Shown here one piece after another: positions 7,215-15,060 of a stretch of DNA of 16,711 bases. Made by a program: the position numbers and the translations under genes. How positions within the stretch are numbered: position 1 is the first letter of the stretch; each line of letters begins with the position of its first letter. This DNA is from an uncultured Roseiflexaceae bacterium (GTDB lineage Bacteria; Chloroflexota; Chloroflexia; Chloroflexales; Roseiflexaceae). The stretch covers positions 1 to 16,711 of the forward strand of contig CAIPUQ010000140.1 in the NCBI GenBank assembly GCA_903868295.1, given 5' to 3'. Under the pieces are notes generated by a model. That model made no database searches, was not told the origin of the DNA, and was given only the letters and a program-made list of their open reading frames with translations.

Positions 7215-8186
7215 ATGCAGACCCCCACACGTTCAATCAAATCACCGGAACAACCTGCGGTCATTCCAGTAATCGCAATACCGTCAGATGTTCATTTTAG
7301 CGTAGCATGGCGTCTGCTTGTGCTTTTGGGCGGAGCAGTAGTAGGTCTGCTCCTGTGGAAGCGTCAGTGGCATGCGTTTGCCACACTCGGATTTACCGCT
7401 GGTGCGCTCTGGCGCTATGGTCGGCACCACGAACCTGCCCATCCGCGACTGGTGCAACGTACCATTGCAGACCCCCGCTTCCCCTCGGCACTCAACGGCT
7501 TTACGATCGCACAAATCAGCGACATCCATCTCGGCCAACCGCACAGTGACAGCAACCTCGCTTGGACCATCGAAACCTTGCAACGCATCAAACCAGACCT
7601 CATTTGTTTGACGGGGGACCTCGTCAACAATCGTCCAGCACTGACCAGACTCAGTCGGTATTTGCGTCAACTGCATGCTCCAAGTGGGATGTTTGCAATT
7701 GCAGGCAATCACGATTACGCAGAGGGTATCGACGATGTCCGCACTGCATTATCATTCGCCGGAGTGCCCATGCTCCAAAACCAGGGTATAACCATACAGC
7801 ACAATCAATGCAGCGTTTGGCTCGCCGGCGTTGATGATGTCTGGCATGGTCGGATGGATATCGACCAGGCGGTACGTGACGCTCCCGCAGGCATGCCCAT
7901 TATTTTGTTGGCTCATGCACCCGACGCGGTACGCGAGGCCAAACGCTACCCCAACATCGTGTTGCAGCTGTCTGGTCATGTGCATGGCGGTCATGTACGC
8001 GTACCGGGTATTGGCCCGCTGGCCAAACCGCGATTTGGTCGTCATTACACCCATGGCACACTACGTGTTGGTACGATTCATCTGCATGTTTCTGTTGGAT
8101 TAAGCGGGCGCGCATTTCGGCTTGGTAACACACCGGAAGTAACGCTTATTCGTTGTATGCATCTGAAAGAAGGAACTTCGTCATGA
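7215..8186 (+). CDS. Membrane-anchored calcineurin-like metallophosphoesterase
   Basis: 323 aa. AGGAG (7204-7208) stands 6 bases before the ATG. The N-terminal part has one or two hydrophobic segments (about 29-48 and 54-66), which places the catalytic domain at the membrane. The dinuclear-metal phosphoesterase motifs are complete and in order: D103-x-H105 (SDIHLG), G134-D135 (TGDLVNNRP), G164-N-H-D167, H234 and GHVHGGH (254-260; H255, H257). This is the YkuE/YaeI-like group, whose members act on phospholipid- or nucleotide-linked pyrophosphates, including LpxG-type UDP-diacylglucosamine hydrolases; the substrate here is unknown. The stop overlaps the next start by ATGA, so it is translationally coupled to the DUF3054 gene. 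Placement opposite an LCP ligase suggests an envelope-lipid role, but this is inference. Confidence 0.93.
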   Translation: MQTPTRSIKSPEQPAVIPVIAIPSDVHFSVAWRLLVLLGGAVVGLLLWKRQWHAFATLGFTAGALWRYGRHHEPAHPRLVQRTIADPRFPSALNGFTIAQISDIHLGQPHSDSNLAWTIETLQRIKPDLICLTGDLVNNRPALTRLSRYLRQLHAPSGMFAIAGNHDYAEGIDDVRTALSFAGVPMLQNQGITIQHNQCSVWLAGVDDVWHGRMDIDQAVRDAPAGMPIILLAHAPDAVREAKRYPNIVLQLSGHVHGGHVRVPGIGPLAKPRFGRHYTHGTLRVGTIHLHVSVGLSGRAFRLGNTPEVTLIRCMHLKEGTSS

Positions 8187-8569
8187 CGGCAGCCAAATCA
8201 ATCAATCCCATGTTTGTTATCGCGGGTGATATCGTGGCACTCCTGCTCTTTGCGGCAATCGGCAGGCAAACCCATGCCGAGTCAAACCAGTTTCTTGCCA
8301 TTCTGAGCACCGGCTTACCGTTCATCATCAGTTGGCTCACGGTGAGTGCACTCACGGGGCTCCAACGACCACAACCATTCAAGCGCTGGATTATTCAGAC
8401 GCTGTCGTGGGCGCCGCTCAGTGCGTTGATGGGGCTTGCGTTGCGCGCCATTTGGATGGAACGGGAAATCCCCCTGACATTCGCAATTATTACCGTTTGT
8501 GTCACTACGTTTGTGCTCCTCGTCGTCCGGGTGGCATTTTCGCTCCGGACGATGAAAGGGAACGCATAA
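8183..8569 (+). CDS. DUF3054 family four-helix membrane protein
   Basis: 128 aa integral membrane protein of unknown function. Four hydrophobic segments can be seen (about residues 9-27, 38-60, 69-91 and 97-119). GDIVALLLFAAIGRQTH near the N-terminus and LPFIISW in the second helix match what I know of the DUF3054 pattern (Gly-Asp, then Gly-Arg-x-x-His, then a Pro-Phe pair). The start at 8183 overlaps the upstream stop as ATGA; an ATG at 8153 in the same frame lies inside the phosphoesterase gene and lacks a better ribosome site, while AGGA lies about 9 bases before 8183. The stop is immediately followed by the next ATG (TAAATG). Tight coupling on both sides implies a joint function with its neighbours, but no biochemical role is known to me. 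Confidence 0.85.
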   Translation: MTAAKSINPMFVIAGDIVALLLFAAIGRQTHAESNQFLAILSTGLPFIISWLTVSALTGLQRPQPFKRWIIQTLSWAPLSALMGLALRAIWMEREIPLTFAIITVCVTTFVLLVVRVAFSLRTMKGNA

Positions 8570-9217
8570 ATGCAGACATCGTTGACGCTGATCCGCCACG
8601 GTGAATCGTATGCAAATAGTGAGAACATGGTCGAGTCCTTGACGTGTCGAGGATTGACGGGGCGCGGGATTGCCCAGGTCACAGCACTCCATAATCGCTT
8701 GGCCAATGTACCTGATCAATTTGACGTCCTCTATGCCAGTACGCTCCACCGTGCACGGATGACGGCGACGATTTTGGCACCCGCCATCGGCCTGCCCGTC
8801 ACGTGGGAGGATGACTTACACGAACTCAGAGTAGGGGACGCAGATGGATTATCGTATGCGCTGGTAACCGAACGGTATCCTCAGTTCGACCGCGGCATTA
8901 TTGATGTCCACACCCGTGTTGCCCCGCAAGGCGAAAGCTGGAACGAATTTGCTGTCCGCTGCGCACGCGTACTGAGTATGATTGCTGAGTCACACCGCGG
9001 CAAACGTGTTGCGATCGTCTGCCACGGCGGAGTCATCGAAGCGTCGTTCCTCTGGGCGCTCGATTTGAGTGCTGGTGCACGGACGCGTGTTGCATTCCCT
9101 GCACGAAACACCGCACTCACAACCTGGATTGAACGTGCAAGTCCGCACGATGGCCGGCGCGAGTGGCAACTCACCCGCCATAATGACGCAACCCATCTTG
9201 ATGGAACAGATCTCTAA
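8570..9217 (+). CDS. Histidine phosphatase (phosphoglycerate mutase-like) family protein
   Basis: 215 aa soluble protein. It starts with the catalytic RHG motif (R9-H10-G11, in LIRHGES). R61 in STLHRA, E85 in HELR and H152 in CHGG complete the phosphate pocket of histidine phosphatase branch 1. The length suits small phosphatases of the CobC/PhoE/GpmB-like group rather than a classical phosphoglycerate mutase, so a broad-specificity or metabolite phosphatase is more likely. H10 should form the phosphohistidine intermediate, with E85 as proton donor. The ATG follows directly on the DUF3054 stop, with AAAGGG a few bases upstream, so it is the third gene of a coupled operon. No clear terminator follows, only an imperfect hairpin at 9226-9253. 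Substrate is unknown. Confidence 0.92.
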   Translation: MQTSLTLIRHGESYANSENMVESLTCRGLTGRGIAQVTALHNRLANVPDQFDVLYASTLHRARMTATILAPAIGLPVTWEDDLHELRVGDADGLSYALVTERYPQFDRGIIDVHTRVAPQGESWNEFAVRCARVLSMIAESHRGKRVAIVCHGGVIEASFLWALDLSAGARTRVAFPARNTALTTWIERASPHDGRREWQLTRHNDATHLDGTDL

Positions 9218-9225
9218 TCGTTCTC

Positions 9226-9253
9226 TCTCATGAAAACACCAGTTTCCGTGAGA
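9226..9253 (+). other. Imperfect stem-loop after the histidine phosphatase gene
   Basis: TCTCATGAAAAC (9226-9237) can pair with GTTTCCGTGAGA (9242-9253) around a 4-base loop, with one G-U pair and one mismatch. No T-run follows on the + strand, so it is a weak candidate for an intrinsic terminator. It may be a 3'-end stabiliser or a site in the leader region of the next unit. Confidence 0.4.
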
Positions 9254-9273
9254 AAAACCTTGCGATTATGCGG

Positions 9274-9279
9274 TAAAAT
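9274..9279 (+). promoter_or_regulatory. Candidate -10 element upstream of the GT-C gene pair
   Basis: TAAAAT sits inside GGTAAAATAC (9272-9281), identical to the 10-mer in the J-domain gene promoter. It predicts transcription from about 9286 and a leader of about 60 bases to the small ORF at 9349. No fitting -35 hexamer is seen. A perfect 11-base palindrome, ACATAGTATGT (9288-9298), lies next to the predicted start and could be an operator half-site or chance. Confidence 0.45.
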
Positions 9280-9330
9280 ACTAATAAACATAGTATGTCG
9301 CGAACAATTCCCTACGGCATACCCATGCAT

Positions 9331-9339
9331 AAAGGAGGT
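9331..9339 (+). promoter_or_regulatory. Strong Shine-Dalgarno of the leader ORF
   Basis: AAAGGAGGT is the best ribosome binding site in the window. It lies about 70 bases before the GT-C ATG at 9408. The GT-C frame cannot be extended up to it because TAG occurs in frame at 9402-9404. The only suitably placed ATG is at 9349, 9 bases after this block (10 after AGGAGG). Confidence 0.75.
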
Positions 9340-9348
9340 ACTTGAGCG

Positions 9349-9411
9349 ATGGTGCAACGGTGCGAATGGTATCCGACTCGCGATGAATGTTTGAGAACAG
9401 ATAGCATATGA
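9349..9411 (+). CDS. Candidate 20-codon leader ORF coupled to the GT-C gene
   Basis: ATG at 9349 opens a 20-residue reading frame (MVQRCEWYPTRDEC, then six more residues) that ends in TGA at 9409-9411. That stop overlaps the ATG of the GT-C gene at 9408 as ATGA. It has the strong Shine-Dalgarno at 9331-9339, whereas the GT-C ATG has none of its own, so reading of the short ORF probably delivers ribosomes to the large gene. An in-frame TGA at 9343 prevents any upstream extension. The peptide has two Cys (C5, C14) and three Arg, no membrane segment, and no run of one amino acid of the kind seen in classical attenuators. A competing TTG start at 9342 is too close to the Shine-Dalgarno. Whether the peptide has a role beyond coupling is unknown. 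Confidence 0.55.
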   Translation: MVQRCEWYPTRDECLRTDSI

Positions 9412-11777
9412 CAGAACAGACACTTGCACAGACACCTCGGCAGCGCTTCACGCTGACGTGGGAACACATCGTGTTCCTCGCCATTTTGGCATTGAGTGTC
9501 CTCACCCGTTTTTGGGCATTAGGGGACCGAGCGTTGCATCACGACGAAACGCTCCATGCCGACTACTCTTATTCGCTCTACGCCGGCCTCGGATTTGTGC
9601 ATGACCCGTTGTTGCACGGTCCGTTTCTCTACATCATGGGCGCTATTTCGTATTTCTTCTTTGGTGATTCCGATTATACGGCCCGTTTTTCACCCGCATT
9701 ATTTAGCGTTGCACTGGGCATGACGCCCTTCCTGCTACGCAAAGAGCTTGGTCGTACCAGTACGATTATCGCTGCAGTGGTGATACTTTTTTCGCCGGTC
9801 TTTTTGTATATCGGTCGATTCTTCCGACACGATAGCTATGCCGTCTTGTTCGAAGTGCTCGTGTTGATTGCAATTGTGCGGTACGCACGTGAACGCGATG
9901 TACGCTGGTTGATCATCGGCGCATTGTCCTTCTCGTTCATGCTCACCGATCTCGAAACAGCATATTTGTACCTTGCAATTTTCTTGCCTGTCTTGGTAGC
10001 GGTGTTCTTCTGGCATGTCTGGCGACCTGCACTGATTGGCGTCGGAGCGATCGGCATCTTGATCGTTGCCTGTGTCTTCATCCTCCCCGGCAAAGCGCAA
10101 CCCGCCGAGAATCCGACCGAAGACATCACGGTGTCGCGGGTTAATGGCAACTACATTTGCCCGAGCGAACCACTCGAAGACTACATTGACAACCCGATTC
10201 AGACCAAAGCACCTGGCCCAATTTTTGGCTTTGGTGCGCTCGAAACAGTAGATAACACGTATGCATTGTGCGTCCGTCACCAACCAGACAACCAACTGCG
10301 CGTGTATTTGTTCAAGCTGTATCAGTTTTTCCGCCACCCCGCTATTTTGATGGCAGCTACGTTCACCATTCTGGGCTGTTTGGGGCTCTGGTACCTGGTT
10401 TGGATGCGCCGCGACAGCAACGGCAAGACCCACTGGATGCGTGCCCAGGCCTCGCCAAACAGCATGATTCGCGCGTATGCTAGTCTGGCAGCTGACAATC
10501 GCTTGCTCAAAGCCGTAGGATTGGCGTTTATTCCGTATGCGCTGTTCTTTAGTTCGTTTTTTAGCAATCCAGTCGGTGTCATCAGTGGCACGACAGGTTC
10601 GTTGTTGTATTGGCTTGCCCAACACAACGTCAAACGTGGTGGTCAACCAACGCATTACTATGCGGTGATGTTGTCGATCTACGAACCCTTGATTGTGATT
10701 GCAGCCCTCGCGAGTGTGGTGTTGGTGATTGTCCGGGTGATACGCATGTTCCGCACCAAGAGTGAACCGACGGTTCACCTGGCAATGGGGATGCTGTTCG
10801 CGTATTGGTCTGTAGGAGCATTTTTTGTCTTCTCGTGGGCCGGCGAAAAAATGCCCTGGCTGACCATTCACCCGCTTACCCCACTGACATTTTTGGCAGC
10901 CTGGGGTGCAGGCCAACTCATCGACGCCTGGATCCGCGAGCATCGCACCAAAACCGACGGCAAAAGTGCTCTGGTGGCTATCGTCGGCATGTCAGCGATT
11001 GTGGCATTTGCCGCAACCACGCTGTTAACTCTCGCGATTCATCCTGACAGCCAATATGCGTATTTGGCACCATGGATTCCACTCGGGTTCGTGGTGATTT
11101 GTGCCGTCATAGCGCTGTCGCATTACCAGAGTCATGGGGCTTTGTGGAGCGCCGGGATGTTGGTTTTTGTACTCGGTGGCACCTTGGCACTCTATGAGTT
11201 CCGTAGTTCATGGCGCATCAACTTCATCACGGGTGATACCGCTGACGAAATGCTGGTCTATACCCAAACCTCCCCCGATGCACTGCGTGTCATTCGTGAC
11301 CTCCGCGAGGCATCCCTGAGCCGATTCGGTGACTTGAGCATGCCCATCTGGCACGACAACGAGACCGTTTGGGACTGGTACCTGCGGCCGTTCAGCAATC
11401 ACTCCGAACAACCTGCAGGTGCACCGGGTGTACCCGCTGACGACGTGATGGCAATTGTCGTGCTTGACGAAAATCTGTCGTCGATTGATGACAATACCCT
11501 GCCAGGCTTCTTGATCCAGAAGTACCCGTTGCGCTGGTGGTTCCCCGAAGACCAGATTTATCGACTCCCACCGGGTTGGCTCACCGAAGCACCCAACGAG
11601 AACTCTTCGTTGCTGACCAAGGTATTACGACAACCGTTGGATCAGGATACTGCCATCCGAACGTGGCGCTTCCTGTTGTTCCGCGACACCGGTGCCGCGC
11701 TCGGTTCGTCTGATTTCTATGTGGCCGTTCGTCCTGCGATTGCCCCGTTTATGACCCTCGGACTAGGTGCTCGATAA
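9408..11777 (+). CDS. GT-C superfamily membrane glycosyltransferase-like protein (TIGR03663 type), paralog 1
   Basis: 789 aa with a dozen or so hydrophobic segments. It resembles the ArnT/PMT-like GT-C fold, whose members move sugars from polyprenyl-phosphate donors on the outer membrane face. The first external loop has the acidic motif H44-H45-D46-E47, the expected catalytic site, followed by HDPLLHGP (65-72). Further landmarks are RFFRHD (137-142), the NVKRGGQP block (about 407-414), SWAGEKMPWLTIH (476-488), VYTQTSPD (617-624) and WWFPED (710-715). Residues about 226-305 form a soluble insert with C251 and C288 that the second paralog lacks. The C-terminal 190 residues are soluble and probably external. 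The start overlaps the leader ORF's stop and has no Shine-Dalgarno. Donor and acceptor are unknown; the family assignment is by motif pattern and memory of TIGR03663. Confidence 0.85.
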   Translation: MTEQTLAQTPRQRFTLTWEHIVFLAILALSVLTRFWALGDRALHHDETLHADYSYSLYAGLGFVHDPLLHGPFLYIMGAISYFFFGDSDYTARFSPALFSVALGMTPFLLRKELGRTSTIIAAVVILFSPVFLYIGRFFRHDSYAVLFEVLVLIAIVRYARERDVRWLIIGALSFSFMLTDLETAYLYLAIFLPVLVAVFFWHVWRPALIGVGAIGILIVACVFILPGKAQPAENPTEDITVSRVNGNYICPSEPLEDYIDNPIQTKAPGPIFGFGALETVDNTYALCVRHQPDNQLRVYLFKLYQFFRHPAILMAATFTILGCLGLWYLVWMRRDSNGKTHWMRAQASPNSMIRAYASLAADNRLLKAVGLAFIPYALFFSSFFSNPVGVISGTTGSLLYWLAQHNVKRGGQPTHYYAVMLSIYEPLIVIAALASVVLVIVRVIRMFRTKSEPTVHLAMGMLFAYWSVGAFFVFSWAGEKMPWLTIHPLTPLTFLAAWGAGQLIDAWIREHRTKTDGKSALVAIVGMSAIVAFAATTLLTLAIHPDSQYAYLAPWIPLGFVVICAVIALSHYQSHGALWSAGMLVFVLGGTLALYEFRSSWRINFITGDTADEMLVYTQTSPDALRVIRDLREASLSRFGDLSMPIWHDNETVWDWYLRPFSNHSEQPAGAPGVPADDVMAIVVLDENLSSIDDNTLPGFLIQKYPLRWWFPEDQIYRLPPGWLTEAPNENSSLLTKVLRQPLDQDTAIRTWRFLLFRDTGAALGSSDFYVAVRPAIAPFMTLGLGAR

Positions 11778-11796
11778 TTGTGCTGTGGGAGATACT

Positions 11797-14700
11797 ATGA
11801 CTGAGAAGCCGAACACGCTCGACCGCCAACTTTCCCTACCACAAATCACGTGGGAAGGAATCGCGTTCGTCCTGATTCTGATTGCGAGTGTCCTGCTGCA
11901 TGTCGTCCGTCTCGGCGACATGGCAATGCACCACGACGAATCCATCCACGCATGGGTTTCGTGGCGATTCTTGACCGGTGCCGGCGGATTTACCTGCGCC
12001 GGTGGCATGACGTCATCGACGTACTGCTACGACCCGGTCTATCACGGGCCGGCATTGTACGTGCTGACGCTTGTGTCGTTCTTCTTGTTTGGTGACGGTG
12101 ATTGGCAAGCACGCTTACCCGAGGCGCTTGCTGGTATCGGACTGACCTTGTCGACATTGTGGCTCAAGCCATATTTCGGCAAACGCGGCACGTTGTTGTT
12201 GGCCGCGATTGTGTCGATTGCACCAACCCTCCTCTATTTCACCCGATTTGCGCGACACGACGCCCTCATGGTTTTGTGGGTGTTCTGGATTGTGGTTGGG
12301 TTCTTCCGCTTCATCGACAGCCGTGACAAATCATGGTTGTGGCTGATGGCTACCGGGATTGGGTTAGCACTGACCACACACGAACTCTACTACATCATTG
12401 GGTTCTTGTTCTTCTGGTTTGTCGGACTTCGTCTCCTGGCCGAGCGCGCTGAGACACGTACCCTGACCATGGCGCTGGTCGGCATCGCCATCGGATCGGT
12501 CGTCCTCGAAGCACTGATCCTTGCTGGTGTGTGGAACGGGGATATCACCGACACCCTCAACGGCAGTGGCCTTGCGTTTGTGCTGTTCTTTCTGAGTGGC
12601 ATCAGTTTGGCCATCATGCAACTGTGGCCACGTGAGCAGATCCTCACCCCACTGTTTTCGGATGTTTGGCGCGATCAGCGTGCAGACGTCTACGTCGGTA
12701 TCGGCATCACTGCTGGTATCTTTGTCCTCCTGTACGGCAACTTTTTCACCTACCCGGTCGGTATTCTCGACGGGATGTACCAGGGACTGGCGTATTGGCT
12801 GGGTTCTCAACAAAACGTCGCCCGCGGTGATCAACCGTGGTATTACTATTTGCTGATCCTCGGTCTGCACGAGCCCCTAGCCATCACCGGTGCGCTGAGC
12901 ATCGTTGTCGCTGCAGTGGCCAGTGCCGTGCAACGCATCAAGACCAAAGCGGTCGATACAGCGACCGCACGGTTGAGCCTGTTCACTGCGTTCAATCTGT
13001 ACTGGTTTGTCGGTGCGTTGGTGTTCTTTTCGTGGGCAGGCGAGAAAATGCCGTGGCTCTCGATTCACATCAGCCTTCCCGCGTATATGTTGGTTGTGTG
13101 GGGGCTCTTGCAGCTCTACGCAAAAATCCCAACCGACCTCGGTCGTACGCGTTGGTACATCCCAGGGACGATTCTGCTCGCACTGCTTTCGATAGCGGTC
13201 GGTATCGAGAAGCTGAACGACGGCTCTACGACCAACATGGTTGTACAAGCAGGCTTCCCGCTGCTGGTCGGTGCCGCTTCGCTCTATGCACTGTTTACCA
13301 TGGCAAGCGCCATTGGCTATGCACACGCAGGTCGTATCGGGGTCGTCGTCGTGGCTGGTTTGCTGGGTGCGTACAGCATCCGCTCGAGCTTCTTGGTCAA
13401 CTTCGAAGCACCAGACTCGGCACGCGACCCAATGGTCTATACCCAGACGTCGCCTGACGTTCCCCGCATCGCAAAAGACGTTCTCGAACTGTCGATCAAC
13501 CAAACCCGCACGAAGCGGAGCAGCGACGACTATGCGGGTGGCTTGTCGATGCCATTCATCATCGACACCGGTGGCGAAAACGGCGATGGGAGCCTCGATT
13601 GGCCGTTCCAGTGGTACTTCCGCCATATGCAACGGGTCGAACGCCGCGATGCAACATTCTTCGAAACAGCAACCGCCGAATCGTTTAATGTGAAAGCACC
13701 AGACAGCGACGAACAAATCTTGGCCCCCATGGTCCTTGCGTCTGCCAATCACATCACGGAAGGCACGCGGACCGCACTGGAAGCCAATTATGTCAAACTC
13801 TACGACGGCCAGCTCAACTGGTGGTTCCCCGAAGGCGACAAATGTAACCCAACTGGTCAAGGGTACCGGAGCTACTACTTCAGCTCGCTCAGCACCCGCA
13901 AAGCCGCAGAGGCTTGTCCAGAACTCGATACAACCCAGCTCCCATCCTTGCTTGCACCGTTGCTCTGGCCGTTCGACACGAGCCACTGGGCATCAACCTG
14001 GAAGTATTTGATGTACCGCGACTTACCCGAAGGTTTGTCGTTGGGTGGACGTCAAATCGAAGCCTGGGTACGCAAAGACCTGGCTGGCTCGAGTGCCGGG
14101 GCAGCTGCTGCAACCACAACGCCAACCTTCAAAATGGTCGCCGATCGCGTCATTAATCTCGATAATGCTGCTGGCCCACGAGGAATCGCCGTTGGTCGTG
14201 ATGGCACGGTCGCCGTGGCGGACTCGGATCTGAACCAAATTCTCATCTACAGCCCTGATGGCACCCAAAAACGTGCACTGGGTACCCGTGGCAATGGGAC
14301 CAATCAGTTCAACGAACCACGTGGTATCGCAATCGGCCCAGATGGGTCAATCTATGTTGCAGATACCTGGAACGCACGTGTGGTCAAACTTTCACCCAGT
14401 GGTGACTGGATCACCACGTGGGGTACCGGAGCGACAGACTTCGGCGAAGGTCGTGTGGCATCGGTTACCGATGGCACCGAAGCTGGGAATGCTGCCAATC
14501 CGCTTGGGTTCTTTGGTCCCCGTGGTATTGCAGTGAGCCAACGTGGCGAAGTCTTTGTCGCAGACACCGGTAACAAGCGTATCGTCGTAACCGACTCGAA
14601 CGGGGCCTTCCTCTATCAGTGGGGTTCGTTCGGTGCTGATCCTGGCAAGTTCAACGAACCTGTCGGTGTTGCAGTCGATGTCGATGGTGCGGTTATCGTC

Positions 14701-15048
14701 GGCGATACATGGAACGGCCGCGTCCAGTACTTCTCGACCCTCGGCAACGAAGACGGCCGTGTCAACACCATTCCAATCCAACTCTGGAAGGTGGCTGGTT
14801 GGCAAGCACAAACGTATGACGACCCCTATGTGACCGTTTACAACGGTGTTGCATATGCATCGGTCCCCAAACGGAATGCAGTCGGATCTGCCGGTATCGA
14901 CGGCAACGAACGCTTCCGCTGGGGTGGGAACGGCACAGACAATGCCTCGTTCCTCAATCCGAGCGGTCTTGCAGCAAGCGCAGACGGCAAAATCTACGTC
15001 CTCGACCGTGGCAACAATCGGATTCTCATCTTCTCGATGCCCGAATAA
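11797..15048 (+). CDS. GT-C membrane protein (TIGR03663 type), paralog 2, fused to an NHL beta-propeller
   Basis: 1083 aa from the ATG at 11797, chosen because GGGAG stands about 6 bases before it; a GTG at 11767 overlaps the previous gene. The N-terminal 540 residues are multi-spanning and share the paralog 1 landmarks: HHDE (45-48), DPVYHGP (79-85), RFARHD, NVARGDQP, SWAGEKMPWLSIH and VYTQTSPD (about 546-553). Cys pairs C67/C77 in the first loop and C683/C707 in the soluble part suggest disulfides outside the cell. From about residue 775 a six-repeat NHL propeller begins, each blade with a PxGIAV-x-DG-x-I-x-VADT-x-N-x-R pattern. The combination suggests a sugar transferase with an external binding or scaffolding domain. 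It lies 19 bases after paralog 1, so the two are probably cotranscribed and may work as a pair. Substrate unknown. Confidence 0.87.
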   Translation: MTEKPNTLDRQLSLPQITWEGIAFVLILIASVLLHVVRLGDMAMHHDESIHAWVSWRFLTGAGGFTCAGGMTSSTYCYDPVYHGPALYVLTLVSFFLFGDGDWQARLPEALAGIGLTLSTLWLKPYFGKRGTLLLAAIVSIAPTLLYFTRFARHDALMVLWVFWIVVGFFRFIDSRDKSWLWLMATGIGLALTTHELYYIIGFLFFWFVGLRLLAERAETRTLTMALVGIAIGSVVLEALILAGVWNGDITDTLNGSGLAFVLFFLSGISLAIMQLWPREQILTPLFSDVWRDQRADVYVGIGITAGIFVLLYGNFFTYPVGILDGMYQGLAYWLGSQQNVARGDQPWYYYLLILGLHEPLAITGALSIVVAAVASAVQRIKTKAVDTATARLSLFTAFNLYWFVGALVFFSWAGEKMPWLSIHISLPAYMLVVWGLLQLYAKIPTDLGRTRWYIPGTILLALLSIAVGIEKLNDGSTTNMVVQAGFPLLVGAASLYALFTMASAIGYAHAGRIGVVVVAGLLGAYSIRSSFLVNFEAPDSARDPMVYTQTSPDVPRIAKDVLELSINQTRTKRSSDDYAGGLSMPFIIDTGGENGDGSLDWPFQWYFRHMQRVERRDATFFETATAESFNVKAPDSDEQILAPMVLASANHITEGTRTALEANYVKLYDGQLNWWFPEGDKCNPTGQGYRSYYFSSLSTRKAAEACPELDTTQLPSLLAPLLWPFDTSHWASTWKYLMYRDLPEGLSLGGRQIEAWVRKDLAGSSAGAAAATTTPTFKMVADRVINLDNAAGPRGIAVGRDGTVAVADSDLNQILIYSPDGTQKRALGTRGNGTNQFNEPRGIAIGPDGSIYVADTWNARVVKLSPSGDWITTWGTGATDFGEGRVASVTDGTEAGNAANPLGFFGPRGIAVSQRGEVFVADTGNKRIVVTDSNGAFLYQWGSFGADPGKFNEPVGVAVDVDGAVIVGDTWNGRVQYFSTLGNEDGRVNTIPIQLWKVAGWQAQTYDDPYVTVYNGVAYASVPKRNAVGSAGIDGNERFRWGGNGTDNASFLNPSGLAASADGKIYVLDRGNNRILIFSMPE
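14152..15045 (+). repeat. Six NHL repeats (beta-propeller) within the GT-C paralog 2 gene
   Basis: Repeats lie at about residues 786-823, 832-868, 903-940, 949-983, 1003-1038 and 1047-1083. Repeats 1-4 and 6 have the typical PRGIAV-type strand and a D-x-x-N-x-R turn; repeat 5 is degenerate. Six blades would close a propeller. The copies are divergent at DNA level, so they are protein repeats and not a recent DNA duplication. Confidence 0.85.
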
Positions 15049-15060
15049 CCCACTCCACAC

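Noticed and set aside
7135..7236. Longer LCP protein starting at 7236
   Set aside because: It would add 34 residues translated through the divergent promoter and the phosphoesterase start, with no good ribosome site; the ATG at 7134 has AGGAG at ideal spacing.
9226..9253. Hairpin as an intrinsic terminator of the phosphatase operon
   Set aside because: The stem has a mismatch and a G-U pair, and no T-run follows, so it is reported only as a stem-loop.
9735..10943. 402-codon open frame on the - strand inside GT-C paralog 1
   Set aside because: It is antisense to a gene with clear motifs; its product is rich in His, Gln, Asn and Cys with no recognisable domain, as expected from reversed codons of a hydrophobic protein.
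12877..13986. 369-codon open frame on the - strand inside GT-C paralog 2
   Set aside because: Same reason: composition is biased, no domain is recognised, and the sense strand encodes conserved family motifs over the same bases.
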